A stretch of 64,000 nucleotides of DNA from Arthrobacter sp. (GTDB lineage: Bacteria > Actinomycetota > Actinomycetes > Actinomycetales > Micrococcaceae). Position numbers and translations under genes: made by a program. This document shows, piece by piece, positions 35,702-44,501 of the stretch; positions within the stretch are counted from its first letter, which is position 1; every line of letters begins with the position of its first letter. Where the stretch lies: assembly GCA_029257465.1 (NCBI GenBank), contig JARIBG010000011.1:22170-86169 (forward strand), given 5' to 3'. The notes below the pieces were generated by a model. That model had not been told where the DNA came from and did no database searches. It was given only the letters and a program-made list of their open reading frames with translations.

Positions 35702-37204
35702 CTACTGCCCTGCCTCGGGCCGGAGAATCGGGAAGAGAATCGACTCCCGAATTCCGACGTTCGTGAAAAGCATCACAAGGCGATCTATCCCGAGGCCGAT
35801 ACCCCCCATGGGCGGGGCACCGTATTCGAGTGCGCGGAGGAAATCCTCGTCGAGTTCCATGGCTTCGTCGTCGCCCGCTGCGGCCTGTCGGGATTGCGCA
35901 GTGAGGCGCTCCCGCTGGATGACGGGGTCGATGAGTTCGGAGAATGCCGTGCCGCGTTCCATTCCACCGATGATCAGATCCCACGCCTCGATCAGGCCCG
36001 GCTCCTTCCGGTGCGGCCGGGCGAGCGGCTGGGCCGAGGGTGGGTAGTCGTAGACGAAGGTGGGCTGGATCAGAGTGGGCTCCACGATCTCCGAGAACAA
36101 CTCGAGGACGAGCTTCTCCGCACCCCAGGCCGGATCGACCGGGACCTCGTGGCGCTCGGCGATCGAGCGGAGCTCCTGGGCTCCGGTGGCAGGCGTGACC
36201 TGCTGACCGATGATCCCCGACAGCCCCGGGTACACGCCGAGCCAGGACCACTCGCCGTCGAGCTCGATGGTGCCCTGCTCCGTCTCGAGGGTGCGGGAGC
36301 CGAGCAGATCGGCGCACGCCAGGATCATCTCCTGCATCCGCTCCGCCATCACGAACTGGTCGGCGTACGCCTCGTAGCTCTCGAGCATCGTGAACTCGGG
36401 ACTGTGCGTCGAATCGACACCCTCGTTGCGGAAGATCCGGCCGATCTCGTACACCCGGTCGATTCCGCCGACGACGGCGCGCTTGAGATACAGCTCGAGG
36501 GCGATCCTCAGGGTCATCTTCTGGTCGAAGGCATTGAGATGCGTCTCGAACGGCCGCGCGGTCGCACCGCCGTGGACGAGCTGGAGCACGGGCGTCTCCA
36601 CCTCGATGTAGCCGCGCGCATCGAGCGTCTCCCGCAGTGTCCGCGTGATGGCGGCGCGCGTGCGCACCATCTGCCGGGCCTCCTGGCGCACCATGAGATC
36701 CACGTAACGCCGGCGCACGCGGGTCTCCTCGTTGACGCCGGCGTGGAGGGTGGGCAGGGGGCGCAGTGCCTTCGAGGCCATGGCCCAGGACGCGGCCATG
36801 ACGGAGAGCTCGCCCCGGCGGGAACTGATGACCTCGCCCTGGACCGCGACGTGGTCACCGAGATCCGCCAGGGACTTCCATGCCGCGAGGCTCTCGCTGC
36901 CGATCTCGGCGAGACTGAGCATCACCTGGAGTCGTGTTCCGTCGCCCTCCTGGAGGGTGGCGAAGCAGAGCTTGCCCGAATTGCGGATGAAGACGACCCG
37001 CCCGACGACGGCGACGTGCTCCCCGCTCGACTCCCCGGGTTCGAGCGCCCCGAACTGCTCTCTGACCCGGCCGAGGGAGTGGGTTCGCTCCGGTCTCACC
37101 GGGTAGGGCTCCATCCCGGCTTCCAGCAGCGCCTTGCGCTTCTGCAGCCGGAAGCGCATCTGTTCGTTGAGGTCGTCCACGGGGAGGGTTTCGTCGCTGG
37201 TCAC
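35702..37204 (-). CDS. lysS: Lysyl-tRNA synthetase, class II
   Basis: About 500 residues. The N-terminal OB-fold anticodon domain covers about 50-150 ([16 protein letters not shown]). The class II core follows: motif 1 at [15 protein letters not shown]-like residues (here [16 protein letters not shown]), motif 2 [18 protein letters not shown], and motif 3 [13 protein letters not shown] near the end. It charges tRNA-Lys; a tRNA-Lys(UUU) gene is in this window. The GTG at 37204 is chosen over the TTG at 37213 because a -10 element overlaps that TTG. It follows panC by about 57 bp. Confidence 0.94.
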   Translation of the reverse strand: MTSDETLPVDDLNEQMRFRLQKRKALLEAGMEPYPVRPERTHSLGRVREQFGALEPGESSGEHVAVVGRVVFIRNSGKLCFATLQEGDGTRLQVMLSLAEIGSESLAAWKSLADLGDHVAVQGEVISSRRGELSVMAASWAMASKALRPLPTLHAGVNEETRVRRRYVDLMVRQEARQMVRTRAAITRTLRETLDARGYIEVETPVLQLVHGGATARPFETHLNAFDQKMTLRIALELYLKRAVVGGIDRVYEIGRIFRNEGVDSTHSPEFTMLESYEAYADQFVMAERMQEMILACADLLGSRTLETEQGTIELDGEWSWLGVYPGLSGIIGQQVTPATGAQELRSIAERHEVPVDPAWGAEKLVLELFSEIVEPTLIQPTFVYDYPPSAQPLARPHRKEPGLIEAWDLIIGGMERGTAFSELIDPVIQRERLTAQSRQAAAGDDEAMELDEDFLRALEYGAPPMGGIGLGIDRLVMLFTNVGIRESILFPILRPEAGQ

Positions 37205-37212
37205 GGTAGACA

Positions 37213-37218
37213 AGTTTA
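37213..37218 (-). promoter_or_regulatory. -10 element for a near-leaderless lysS transcript
   Basis: TAAACT on the minus strand, eight bases, then the GTG at 37204. No ribosome-binding site. Confidence 0.42.
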
Positions 37219-37261
37219 CGACGCCGCTCCGGTCACGGATTCTCCCCGGGGCAGGCGCAGC

Positions 37262-38299
37262 TCACTCCGGTCGAGGCAGGGTGATGTTGTCGATGAGCCG
37301 GACGGCGCCCACCCGCGCGGCGACGACGGCGAGCGTCGGATCGGGCCCGTCGGCGTGGTGCCCGGCGTCGACCCGGGCACCATCCCCGGCGGCGTCCCCG
37401 GCGGCGTCCCCCGCGACGGCGAAGGAGAGCGGTTCGACGACGTCGAGGTAGTCCAGGCGTACGCCGTCCTCGGCCCCGATCTTCGCCCGCGCTCCCGAAA
37501 GGTCCAAGGGCTGCCCGTGCAGCGCGCGGTCGTGCAGCTCCTGGAGCACCCTGGACAGGACCAGGGCGGACCGGCGCTCCGCGTCGCCCAGGAACCGGTT
37601 GCGGCTGGACAGTGCCAGGCCGTCCTGGTCGCGCACGGTCGGAACTCCCTCGATGCCGGCGGGGATGTTCAGATCGAGCACCATGCGCCGGATCAGGGCG
37701 AGCTGCTGGGCGTCCTTCTGCCCGAAGTACGCCCGGTAGCCCGCCGTGGTGCTGGGCCGCGCGAGATTGAGCAGCTTGGCCACCACGGTCAGCACGCCGT
37801 CGAAATGCCCGGGCCTGGACGCGCCTTCGAGCACCTCGCCCATACTCCCGGCGCGCACGCGGACCAGGGGCTCACCCCCCGGATACATCTCCTCGAGGGT
37901 CGGGGCGAAGACGATGTCCACCCCGCACTCCCCGAGCAATCGCAGATCGGCCTCGAGCGTGCGCGGGTAGCGCTCCAGATCCGCCTCGTCGCCGAACTGC
38001 AGCGGGTTCACGAAGATCGAGGCGACGACGACGTCGTCCTTCCCACGCGCTGTGCGGGCGAGCGCCGCGTGGCCCTCGTGCAGGCCGCCCATGGTGGGTA
38101 CGAGGCCGAGCGAGAGGCTCTCATCCGCCGGCCGCCGCGAGCGGGCGGCCTCGAGCAGCGACGTCGAGGCCCGCCGGAGCTCCGCGGCGGTGGAGACGAG
38201 CAGCGGCGTGGCCGAACGGGGAGTATCCGGGCTGTGAGGATCGGGGCCGGTGGTAGTCGGGCCGGCGGTAGTCGGGCCGGGAGTGCCGGTCGTGGTCAC
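37262..38299 (-). CDS. panC: Pantothenate synthetase
   Basis: A 345-residue enzyme that joins pantoate and beta-alanine using ATP. The HIGH-like motif is [14 protein letters not shown], with [25 protein letters not shown] and [15 protein letters not shown] (KMSKS-like loop). It is about 40 residues longer than usual, from a Thr/Gly/Pro-rich start (first 30 residues) and an Ala/Gly/Asp insert near residue 305 ([13 protein letters not shown]); both sit on short DNA tandem repeats. AAGGAT precedes the GTG. A DUF2520 gene upstream may supply another pantothenate step. Confidence 0.93.
   Translation of the reverse strand: MTTTGTPGPTTAGPTTTGPDPHSPDTPRSATPLLVSTAAELRRASTSLLEAARSRRPADESLSLGLVPTMGGLHEGHAALARTARGKDDVVVASIFVNPLQFGDEADLERYPRTLEADLRLLGECGVDIVFAPTLEEMYPGGEPLVRVRAGSMGEVLEGASRPGHFDGVLTVVAKLLNLARPSTTAGYRAYFGQKDAQQLALIRRMVLDLNIPAGIEGVPTVRDQDGLALSSRNRFLGDAERRSALVLSRVLQELHDRALHGQPLDLSGARAKIGAEDGVRLDYLDVVEPLSFAVAGDAAGDAAGDGARVDAGHHADGPDPTLAVVAARVGAVRLIDNITLPRPE
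37384..37407. repeat. 12-bp tandem repeat inside the 3' end of panC
   Basis: CCCCGGCGGCGT occurs twice in tandem, encoding the AGD-repeat insert. Confidence 0.7.
38252..38281. repeat. 15-bp tandem repeat inside the 5' end of panC
   Basis: GGTAGTCGGGCCGGC and a one-base variant in tandem, encoding the Thr/Gly/Pro-rich leader. Confidence 0.7.
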
Positions 38300-38380
38300 G
38301 GGAGATCCTTCGGGTCGGGGCGCGGGAAACGCCGCAGTGGCTGAGGCAGGAGCAATGGTGCAGGAGCAGAGGCGGGAGAC

Positions 38381-39334
38381 TCAGGAGGGCGGTTCGGAGG
38401 GGTGGCCCTCCTGCTGAGCTGCCGTCCCTCCGGCGCCTGGTCCGTCGGCGAGTGCTGCGAGGATCGCTGCGCCCAGCGCCGCCGGGAGGACACCGCGCTC
38501 GAGCGCCCGCTCGGCGGTGGCCCGGGCCATCCCCAGATACGCCTGCAGCGTGTCGGGTGCGTCATGTCCTTCGAGGGCTTCCCGGTGCGCGACGACGGTG
38601 CCGGCGTCACCCCGTGCGACCGGGCCGGTGAGGGCTCCCTCACCGGCGGCCAGGGCGTTCTCGAGCGACGCCTTCATGAGGGGTGAGAGCATGCGGTCCG
38701 GGTGCTGCACGCCGAGATCGGAGAGCAACTGCGCCGACTGGGCGGCGATCGTGACGAGATGGTTCGAGGCATGGGCGAGCGCCGCATGGTAGAGGGGGCG
38801 CGACTCCTCCTCGATCACCACCGGCTCGGCCCCCATCTCGACCACCAGCGCCTGGGCGATCGGCAGCACGGCGGACGGGGCGGTGACGCCGAACGTGCTG
38901 TCCGGGAGACGTCCGAGGTCCAGACTCAGCCCGGTGAAGGTCATGACCGGGTGGATGGCCAGCGGAATGGCTCCGGCAGCGCGGGCAGGGCCGAGGACGC
39001 CGATGCCGTAGCGACCGGAGCTGTGGACCACGAGCTGCCCCGCCTGCCAGGACTTCAGCTGGGCCAACCCCTCGACCAGTGCGGGCAGGGCGTCGTCGGG
39101 CACGGTGAGCAGCACCAGTTCGGCGCGTTCGATGATGTCGGGGATCTCGAGGACCGGTACGCCGGGCAGCAGGGTCTCGGCGCGTTCCCGGCTGGCCTCG
39201 GACACCGCAGAGACACCGATGACGGCGTGCCCCGCCGACCGGAGGGCGGCGCCCAGCACCGAGCCGACCCTGCCCGCCCCGATGACGCCCACCCCGAGAC
39301 GTCCGGGGCGCTGTCTGGGGTCAGCGGGGCTCAT
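38381..39334 (-). CDS. Rossmann-fold DUF2520 protein, possible ketopantoate-reductase-like enzyme
   Basis: A 317-residue protein. The NAD(P)-binding start GVGVIGAGRVGSVLGAALRSAGH is near residues 14-36. VLLTVPDDALPALV follows, and the C-terminal DUF2520 half has HPVMTFTG and HAALAHASNHLVTI. The pattern matches the 6-phosphogluconate/ketopantoate-reductase-like superfamily. No panE is seen beside panC, so a pantoate-forming role is an inference. GGGGAGG precedes the ATG at 39334, which overlaps the large PH-domain gene by 14 nt. Confidence 0.83.
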   Translation of the reverse strand: MSPADPRQRPGRLGVGVIGAGRVGSVLGAALRSAGHAVIGVSAVSEASRERAETLLPGVPVLEIPDIIERAELVLLTVPDDALPALVEGLAQLKSWQAGQLVVHSSGRYGIGVLGPARAAGAIPLAIHPVMTFTGLSLDLGRLPDSTFGVTAPSAVLPIAQALVVEMGAEPVVIEEESRPLYHAALAHASNHLVTIAAQSAQLLSDLGVQHPDRMLSPLMKASLENALAAGEGALTGPVARGDAGTVVAHREALEGHDAPDTLQAYLGMARATAERALERGVLPAALGAAILAALADGPGAGGTAAQQEGHPSEPPS

Positions 39335-41003
39335 CGGAGACCTCCCCGGGCAGGGCGGGCCGAGGAGCAGGATCCGCGGCCGGTCGTGGAGTGGGGTCAG
39401 GACCGGGCTGCTGGGCCGCATACGCGGCGCGGTGTGAGGCCGGGGTGTAGCTCGGTACCTCGGGCATGATCTCCTGCTCGCCCGGACCGTCCTGCTGGGG
39501 CGGCAGGGCCACGGGCTTCATCCACTGCTCCGGGCCGCTGCGGCGTCGTGCCTCGGCGGCGCGCGCCGCCTGACCGTGGAACAGCTTCTGCGCCGTACCG
39601 GAATCCACCTGGTGTACCTGGGGATTCACAGGTCCCGGTGTGGTCTGGAACTGCAGATTGGACACCCGGAAGCGCCGATCGAGCGGCCCCTGCTCGATCG
39701 ACAGGGACTGGGTGCGCTCGTGCGGGACGACGACGAGCCGGCGCCACAGCACCCCGGAGCGCATCAGGACGGCGGAGGAGGTGACGGCGAACCCGTTGCG
39801 CCGCCACGCGAGGGGTGCGAGCCACCGCGCCCGGCGCGGGGTGGTGACGAAACCCTCGACGTCGTCCCTGCCCGCCATGCCGGCGGTGAACAGCTCGATG
39901 GGGCGCTCGGTCCCGGGATCGGGCAGGACCAGGGCGAGGATCTGCAGCACCTCCTCGCGCGTACCGACGGGCAGCAGGGTCGCGCGGGCCTGCCCCTCGT
40001 TCGACGCCGCGGCGCCGTACCCGGCCACGTTGACGCTGACGCGGTACCAGCCCTTGATCCGCCACAGCGGCGACTGCACGATCCCGAGCGCCTGCACGCG
40101 CCCCGGCGGCACGGTCTGCGACCGCGTGTCGAGCAGGCCGTAGCGAATCCTGATGCCGTCCGGTGACGTGGCGGCCCGGAAGTTGTAGCCCGTGCTCAGG
40201 GCCGACCAGTAGGCGCCGCCCACCCCGAGGAGGATCGGGATGAAGGAGGTCACCACGAACCCCGTGTCGAGGACGACGCCGAGGACGATCACCCCGGCCG
40301 CCGCCACGACGAGCGTGATGGTCGAGCCGGACAGCATGGCCGCACCGATGACGCGGCCCGGCTTCAGGGCCACGACCTCGCGCTCGGGGGCCTCGATGAT
40401 GCTCTCGGGGTGCTCCGGATCGGTCTCCACGCCTGCCGCCCCGGCCAGGATGGTGGCACGGAGCCTCGTGGCGTCGTCGAGCCGGAGGAAGGACAGGCGC
40501 ACCGCGGATTCACCGGCGTCGGCCACCTCGAACTTCAGCTCCGCGAGGCCGAAGACCCGGGCGAGGAGCGGCTGGATGATGTCGATGGCCTGGACCCTGT
40601 CCAGCCGGGCCTGCCGTTGCTGCCGGAAGAGGACACCGGAGTGGACGCGCACGTGCTCGTTCGTCACCTGGTAGCGGGTGAAGTACCAGGAGACGAAGAA
40701 GGCGGCCGCGATGAGGACCACGATGCCGAGCAGCACGCCCACGGCGAGCAGTATCCCTACACCTTCGGGCAGCGGGCCGCGCGTCCTCGTCCCGGCGTCG
40801 AAGAGTCCCTCGAACCAGTCACGGCCGACGAAGAACAGGATCGCGGCGAGCGCAATCCAGCCGCGGACCAGCGGGGAGATGAAGTGCACGCGCCGCCAGG
40901 AGTCCGGGCCGCCCGGTTCCGGGCCGTCGGCGACGACTGCTCCTGGACCCGGGAGACCCGGGAGACCCGGGCTCTCGGGTCGGGATCCTGGAGTGTCCGT
41001 CAT
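39321..41003 (-). CDS. Large bacterial PH-domain membrane protein (YdbT-like)
   Basis: A 560-residue protein. After a Pro/Gly-rich start come four to six membrane helices in pairs (IALAAILFFVGR; GILLAVGVLLGIVVLIAAAFF; ITLVVAAAGVIVLGVVL; FIPILLGVGGAYWS). Three bPH2 segments lie between and after them, with the repeated pattern of VTNEHVRVHSGVLFRQQRQARLDRVQAIDI, IRIRYGLLDTRSQTVPPGRVQALGI and SSAVLMRSGVLWRRLVVVPHERTQSLSI. The C-terminal 90 residues are disordered. It is coupled to a smaller PH protein by a 4-nt overlap. The role of these pairs is unknown. Confidence 0.86.
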   Translation of the reverse strand: MTDTPGSRPESPGLPGLPGPGAVVADGPEPGGPDSWRRVHFISPLVRGWIALAAILFFVGRDWFEGLFDAGTRTRGPLPEGVGILLAVGVLLGIVVLIAAAFFVSWYFTRYQVTNEHVRVHSGVLFRQQRQARLDRVQAIDIIQPLLARVFGLAELKFEVADAGESAVRLSFLRLDDATRLRATILAGAAGVETDPEHPESIIEAPEREVVALKPGRVIGAAMLSGSTITLVVAAAGVIVLGVVLDTGFVVTSFIPILLGVGGAYWSALSTGYNFRAATSPDGIRIRYGLLDTRSQTVPPGRVQALGIVQSPLWRIKGWYRVSVNVAGYGAAASNEGQARATLLPVGTREEVLQILALVLPDPGTERPIELFTAGMAGRDDVEGFVTTPRRARWLAPLAWRRNGFAVTSSAVLMRSGVLWRRLVVVPHERTQSLSIEQGPLDRRFRVSNLQFQTTPGPVNPQVHQVDSGTAQKLFHGQAARAAEARRRSGPEQWMKPVALPPQQDGPGEQEIMPEVPSYTPASHRAAYAAQQPGPDPTPRPAADPAPRPALPGEVSDEPR

Positions 41004-41515
41004 AGCCCTGCCAGCCTGGATTCTCCCCGTGCGGACAGTTGTTCACGCAAGCGCGTGCCCTCCTCGGTGGGGAGGCCGGGAATGAGGGCATCGGTGGCAG
41101 GGGAAGCCGTGTGGAGCTTGAGCGTGCAGATCCCGAAGGCGCGCTGCAGGGGTCCGACGGCGATGTCCACGTACTGCATGCGGCCGTAGGGCACCACCAT
41201 GATGCGCTGGAAGAACACGCCCTGGCGGACGAGGAGATCGTCGTCGCGCTCGGCATAGCCGATCGCCGCAACCTGGCGCGGGAGCAGCAGGCCCCGCCAG
41301 AGCGCGCTCACGAGCACGAGCGCGGGCAGCGCCCAGGCGACCCACTCCGGCGGGAACGACTCCCAGACCCCGGTCAGGCGCAGGGCCAGGGGCACGGTTG
41401 CGATGACCAGCCAGATCAACGATCCCACCAGCAACCCGAGGATCCTGACCCGCAGGTACTTCGGGGACACCCTGGACCACTCGAGCCCGGACGGGTCGAT
41501 CGGTTCGCTACGCAT
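41000..41515 (-). CDS. Small bacterial PH-domain membrane protein (YdbS-like)
   Basis: A 171-residue protein with two membrane helices (ILGLLVGSLIWLVIATVPLAL; WVAWALPALVLVSALWRGLLL) and one bPH2 domain: LLVRQGVFFQRIMVVPYGRMQYVDI, then LQRAFGICTLKLHTAS. It begins inside the stop of the DUF3180 gene (8-nt overlap), with GGGGGAG before the ATG, and ends in a 4-nt overlap with the large PH gene. A pair of this kind probably forms one membrane complex. Confidence 0.88.
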   Translation of the reverse strand: MRSEPIDPSGLEWSRVSPKYLRVRILGLLVGSLIWLVIATVPLALRLTGVWESFPPEWVAWALPALVLVSALWRGLLLPRQVAAIGYAERDDDLLVRQGVFFQRIMVVPYGRMQYVDIAVGPLQRAFGICTLKLHTASPATDALIPGLPTEEGTRLREQLSARGESRLAGL

Positions 41516-41993
41516 ACTCCCCCTCGTCGCGGCTCGGGGCGACTGTGCCGTCGTCGTCGGGCGGGAGCCTGCAGAAGTTCTCGACGACAAGTCCCACCGC
41601 AATCATCACCATGCCGCCCACCATCAGCGCAACCGAGCCCCAGAGCGGTGCGGTGGTGGAGCGGACCGTCAGGAGCATCAGCTGGTCCACGAAGATGCCC
41701 GCGTGCCAACCGAGGCTCACCGACCCGGCGTAGGCACAAGCCTGCGCCAGGACCAGCGTCCGGGTGGCCAGGATCGGATCGAGTGGACGGTCGCGGCTGC
41801 CGTTCTTCCAGCGCAGGACCCGGCGGCCGAACACCAGGGTGATGCCGATGATGATCGCGGTCGTCACGAGTGAGGTCAGGGGCAGGGTGGGCGTGCCGTA
41901 GCCGTTGCGTGTGGTCAGCCAGTTGGCCAGCCAGCCCAGGAGTCCGGACACCAGACCGACGAGGGCCAGCCAGCGGAAGCGAAGAGTGCTCAC
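41508..41993 (-). CDS. DUF3180 membrane protein
   Basis: A 161-residue protein with four helices: LALVGLVSGLLGWLANWL, LPLTSLVTTAIIIGITLVFG, LVLAQACAYAGSVSLGWHAG and SVALMVGGMVMIAVGLVV. The family is restricted to actinobacteria and is almost always next to folK; its role is unknown. The GTG at 41993 overlaps the folK stop by 4 nt. Confidence 0.9.
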   Translation of the reverse strand: MSTLRFRWLALVGLVSGLLGWLANWLTTRNGYGTPTLPLTSLVTTAIIIGITLVFGRRVLRWKNGSRDRPLDPILATRTLVLAQACAYAGSVSLGWHAGIFVDQLMLLTVRSTTAPLWGSVALMVGGMVMIAVGLVVENFCRLPPDDDGTVAPSRDEGEYA

Positions 41994-42493
41994 CCGCCCT
42001 GGTCCTCCTCGAAGGGCACCAGGCCCGGGAGATCGGGCGCCTCGGCGGCCAGTTCGCTCACCAGGCGTCCGTTCAGGCGCGCCCCGGGATCCATCCACGC
42101 CCAGGGCTGCAGGACGAAGGCGCGGGTGGCGGCGCGCGGGTGCGGGATGGTCAGGGTCGGGTCGTCCGAGGTCCAGGAACCGTACGTGATGATGTCGACG
42201 TCGAGTGTCCTCGGCCCCCAGCGGACCGTGCGCGTGCGCTGGTGCTTCTCCTCGACCTCCTGGCAGTGGGCCAGCAGCTCGAGCGGAGCCAGGGAGGACT
42301 CCACCTCGATGACCATGTTCAGGAAGTCCGGCTGCTCGGGCCCACCCACCGGCTTGGTCCGCGCGACCGGTGAGAGGGCGTACAGGCTGACGCCGTCGGG
42401 CTCCACGAGATCGGCGACGGCGCGTACCAGGGTGTCCCTGCTGGCCCCGAGATTGCTGCCGAGGGCCAGCACGGACCGTACCCGCTCGCTCAT
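41990..42493 (-). CDS. folK: 2-amino-4-hydroxy-6-hydroxymethyldihydropteridine pyrophosphokinase (HPPK)
   Basis: A 167-residue folate enzyme. Motifs: VLALGSNLGASRDTL at the N-terminus, SPVARTKPVGGPEQPDFLNMV, RWGPRTLDVDIITYG, and the catalytic IPHPRAATRAFVLQPW. It pyrophosphorylates hydroxymethyldihydropterin for FolP. Overlaps folB and the DUF3180 gene by 4 nt each. Confidence 0.95.
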   Translation of the reverse strand: MSERVRSVLALGSNLGASRDTLVRAVADLVEPDGVSLYALSPVARTKPVGGPEQPDFLNMVIEVESSLAPLELLAHCQEVEEKHQRTRTVRWGPRTLDVDIITYGSWTSDDPTLTIPHPRAATRAFVLQPWAWMDPGARLNGRLVSELAAEAPDLPGLVPFEEDQGG

Positions 42494-42906
42494 GGACGAC
42501 TCCTGCGCAGGGTGACGGCGACGTCGTCGAACGGGACCGTGATCGGCGCCTGCGGCTTGTGGACCGTGACATCGACGGCGGCGACGCGGAAGGCGCCGAG
42601 CACCGCAGTGGCGATGGTCTCCGCCAGAGCCTCGATCAGCTCGAAGGGCTCGCCGCCGATGATCCCGTGGACGAGCTCGGCGACCTCACCGTAGTGGGCG
42701 GTGCGCGAGAGATCATCACTGGTGCCGGCGGGCTGCAGCTCGAGGTGGAGCACCAGGTCCACCGTGAACGATTGTCCGTCGCGGCGCTCGTCGGCGAGGA
42801 CCCCGTGGTGGCCCGTCGCGGTGATGCCGCGCAGGAGCACCGAGTCGAGCCGGCCGGACGGCGAGCCGGGAACTCCTGGAGTACCCGGGGCTTTCCTGCC
42901 GGTCAC
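42490..42906 (-). CDS. folB: Dihydroneopterin aldolase
   Basis: A 138-residue enzyme. The start is LLRGITATGHHGVLADERRDGQSFTVDL, then SRTAHYGEVAELV (catalytic Tyr region), LIEALAETIATAVL and the catalytic Lys in VHKPQAPI. A Pro/Gly-rich leader of 20 residues precedes the domain. It makes the substrate of FolK. The GTG overlaps the folP stop by 4 nt. Confidence 0.94.
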   Translation of the reverse strand: MTGRKAPGTPGVPGSPSGRLDSVLLRGITATGHHGVLADERRDGQSFTVDLVLHLELQPAGTSDDLSRTAHYGEVAELVHGIIGGEPFELIEALAETIATAVLGAFRVAAVDVTVHKPQAPITVPFDDVAVTLRRSRP

Positions 42907-43811
42907 CGCGGGCTCATGGCAGCGGCGACCTTCACGGCGTCGAGCGTTGCTCCCGGGTCATGTACCCGCACACCCCAGGCGCCCGAGACCGCCGCGAGGG
43001 TGGCGACGGCGAGGGAGGCCTGGTCGCGTTCGGCGGGTGCTGCGGTCTTGCCCGCACTGGTCAGGAGGGTACCGAGGAACCGCTTGCGGGATGCGCCGAC
43101 GAGGAGGCGGTGCCCGAGGCCGAGGAACTCGTCGAGCCGGCGCAGGATGGTCCAGTTGTGCTCGTCGGTCTTGGCGAAACCGATGCCCGGGTCGAGGATG
43201 ATCTGCGCGGCATCCACCCCGTCCGCCACGAACCGGTCGCGGAGTTCGGTGAGTTCCGCGGCGACCTCCGCCACCACGTCGGCGTACTCGGCCAGAGCAT
43301 CCATGGTCTCCGCGGTACCCCTGCGGTGCGTCAGGATGTAGGGGACGCCGCGCTCGGCGATGAGCGCGGGCATGTCCGGGTCGTACTCGGCGCCCGAGAT
43401 GTCGTTGACGATCCCCGCCCCGGCGTCCAGGGCCTGCCTGGCCGTCTCCGCGTGCCGGGTGTCGATGCTGACGAGCGCTCCGGCCTTCACCAGTGCCTTC
43501 ACCACGGGCAGGACACGCGTCAGTTCCTCCTCGACCGGCACCTCCACGGCGTGGGGCCGCGTCGATTCCCCGCCGACGTCGATGATGTCGGCTCCCGCGT
43601 ACAACAGGCGCAACCCGTGGGCGACGGCGTCATCGGTCGTGGCATGGCTACCGCCGTCGCTGAAGGAGTCCGGGGTGACATTGAGGATCCCGAGGACCAG
43701 GGCACGGTCTGTGGGCAGATCCGCCATGGTCCTGGGGTCGCGGACGGCGCGTACCACCGGCAGGGGTGAGGTGGCCGGTCCGGTGCCGGGTACTGCGGCC
43801 AGAGAATCCAT
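42903..43811 (-). CDS. folP: Dihydropteroate synthase
   Basis: A 302-residue TIM barrel and target of sulfonamides. ALVLGILNVTPDSFSDGG is the pterin-binding start, followed by DIIDVGGESTRPHA, VSIDTRHAET, VNDISGAEYD, DPGIGFAKTDEHN and VGASRKRFLG. It joins pterin pyrophosphate and p-aminobenzoate. It begins 12 bp after folE. The N-terminus is 28 residues longer than the minimal enzyme. Confidence 0.95.
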   Translation of the reverse strand: MDSLAAVPGTGPATSPLPVVRAVRDPRTMADLPTDRALVLGILNVTPDSFSDGGSHATTDDAVAHGLRLLYAGADIIDVGGESTRPHAVEVPVEEELTRVLPVVKALVKAGALVSIDTRHAETARQALDAGAGIVNDISGAEYDPDMPALIAERGVPYILTHRRGTAETMDALAEYADVVAEVAAELTELRDRFVADGVDAAQIILDPGIGFAKTDEHNWTILRRLDEFLGLGHRLLVGASRKRFLGTLLTSAGKTAAPAERDQASLAVATLAAVSGAWGVRVHDPGATLDAVKVAAAMSPR

Positions 43812-43823
43812 GCTGGGTAGGTC

Positions 43824-44441
43824 CTATCTTCCGAGGATGAGGCTCATGGCCTCGGCGCGCGTCGCCGTGTCGCGGATCTGACCGCGCACGGCCGAGGTGA
43901 CGGTCTTCGCGCCGGGCTTGCGTACCCCGCGCATGGACATGCACAGGTGTTCGCACTCCACGACGACGATCGCGCCCTTGGGCGTGAGGTGTTCCATCAT
44001 CGCATCGACGATCTGCGTGGTCAGCCGTTCCTGGACCTGGGGACGGCGCGCGAAGACCTCGACGAGCCGCGCGAGCTTGCTCAGACCGGTCACGCGCCCC
44101 TCCTCCGAGGGGATGTAGCCGAGGTGGGCCGTGCCGTGAAAAGGTACCAGGTGATGTTCGCAGGTCGAGTAGAACGGGATGTCCTTGACCAGCACGAGCT
44201 CCTGGTGATTCAGGTCGAACGAGGTGGACAGGACCTCGCCGGCGTCCTGGTGGAGCCCGGCGAAGATCTCGGTGTACGCCTTCGCCACCCGGCTTGGGGT
44301 CTCCAGCAGGCCGTCGCGGTCCGGATCCTCCCCGATGGCCACGAGGATCTCGCGGACGGCCCGGCGGATCCGGTCCTGATCCACGGGCTGGCCGCCTGCG
44401 GCCAGTTCTGCTTCCATCATGTCGTCGTCGAAGTCTGTCAC
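43824..44441 (-). CDS. folE: GTP cyclohydrolase I
   Basis: A 205-residue enzyme, first step of folate synthesis. Zinc-binding and active-site residues lie in [13 protein letters not shown] and [13 protein letters not shown], and [15 protein letters not shown] follows. GGGGGAG precedes the GTG. A 60-bp gap separates it from ftsH, so it may be co-transcribed with ftsH or carry a weak promoter. Confidence 0.95.
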   Translation of the reverse strand: MTDFDDDMMEAELAAGGQPVDQDRIRRAVREILVAIGEDPDRDGLLETPSRVAKAYTEIFAGLHQDAGEVLSTSFDLNHQELVLVKDIPFYSTCEHHLVPFHGTAHLGYIPSEEGRVTGLSKLARLVEVFARRPQVQERLTTQIVDAMMEHLTPKGAIVVVECEHLCMSMRGVRKPGAKTVTSAVRGQIRDTATRAEAMSLILGR

Positions 44442-44501
44442 GGGCGCTCTCCCCCTTCAGTGCACACGGCAACGCTGGTGCCGCGGATGATCGCCTGGTA
44501 G

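Noticed and set aside
35508-36317. 269-codon minus-strand frame.
   Set aside because: Only its last 63 codons (from GTG 35699) are gene-like; the rest is an alternate frame of lysS.
35894-38344. 816-codon plus-strand frame over lysS and panC.
   Set aside because: Spans two genes on the opposite strand and ends in Arg/Gly repeats.
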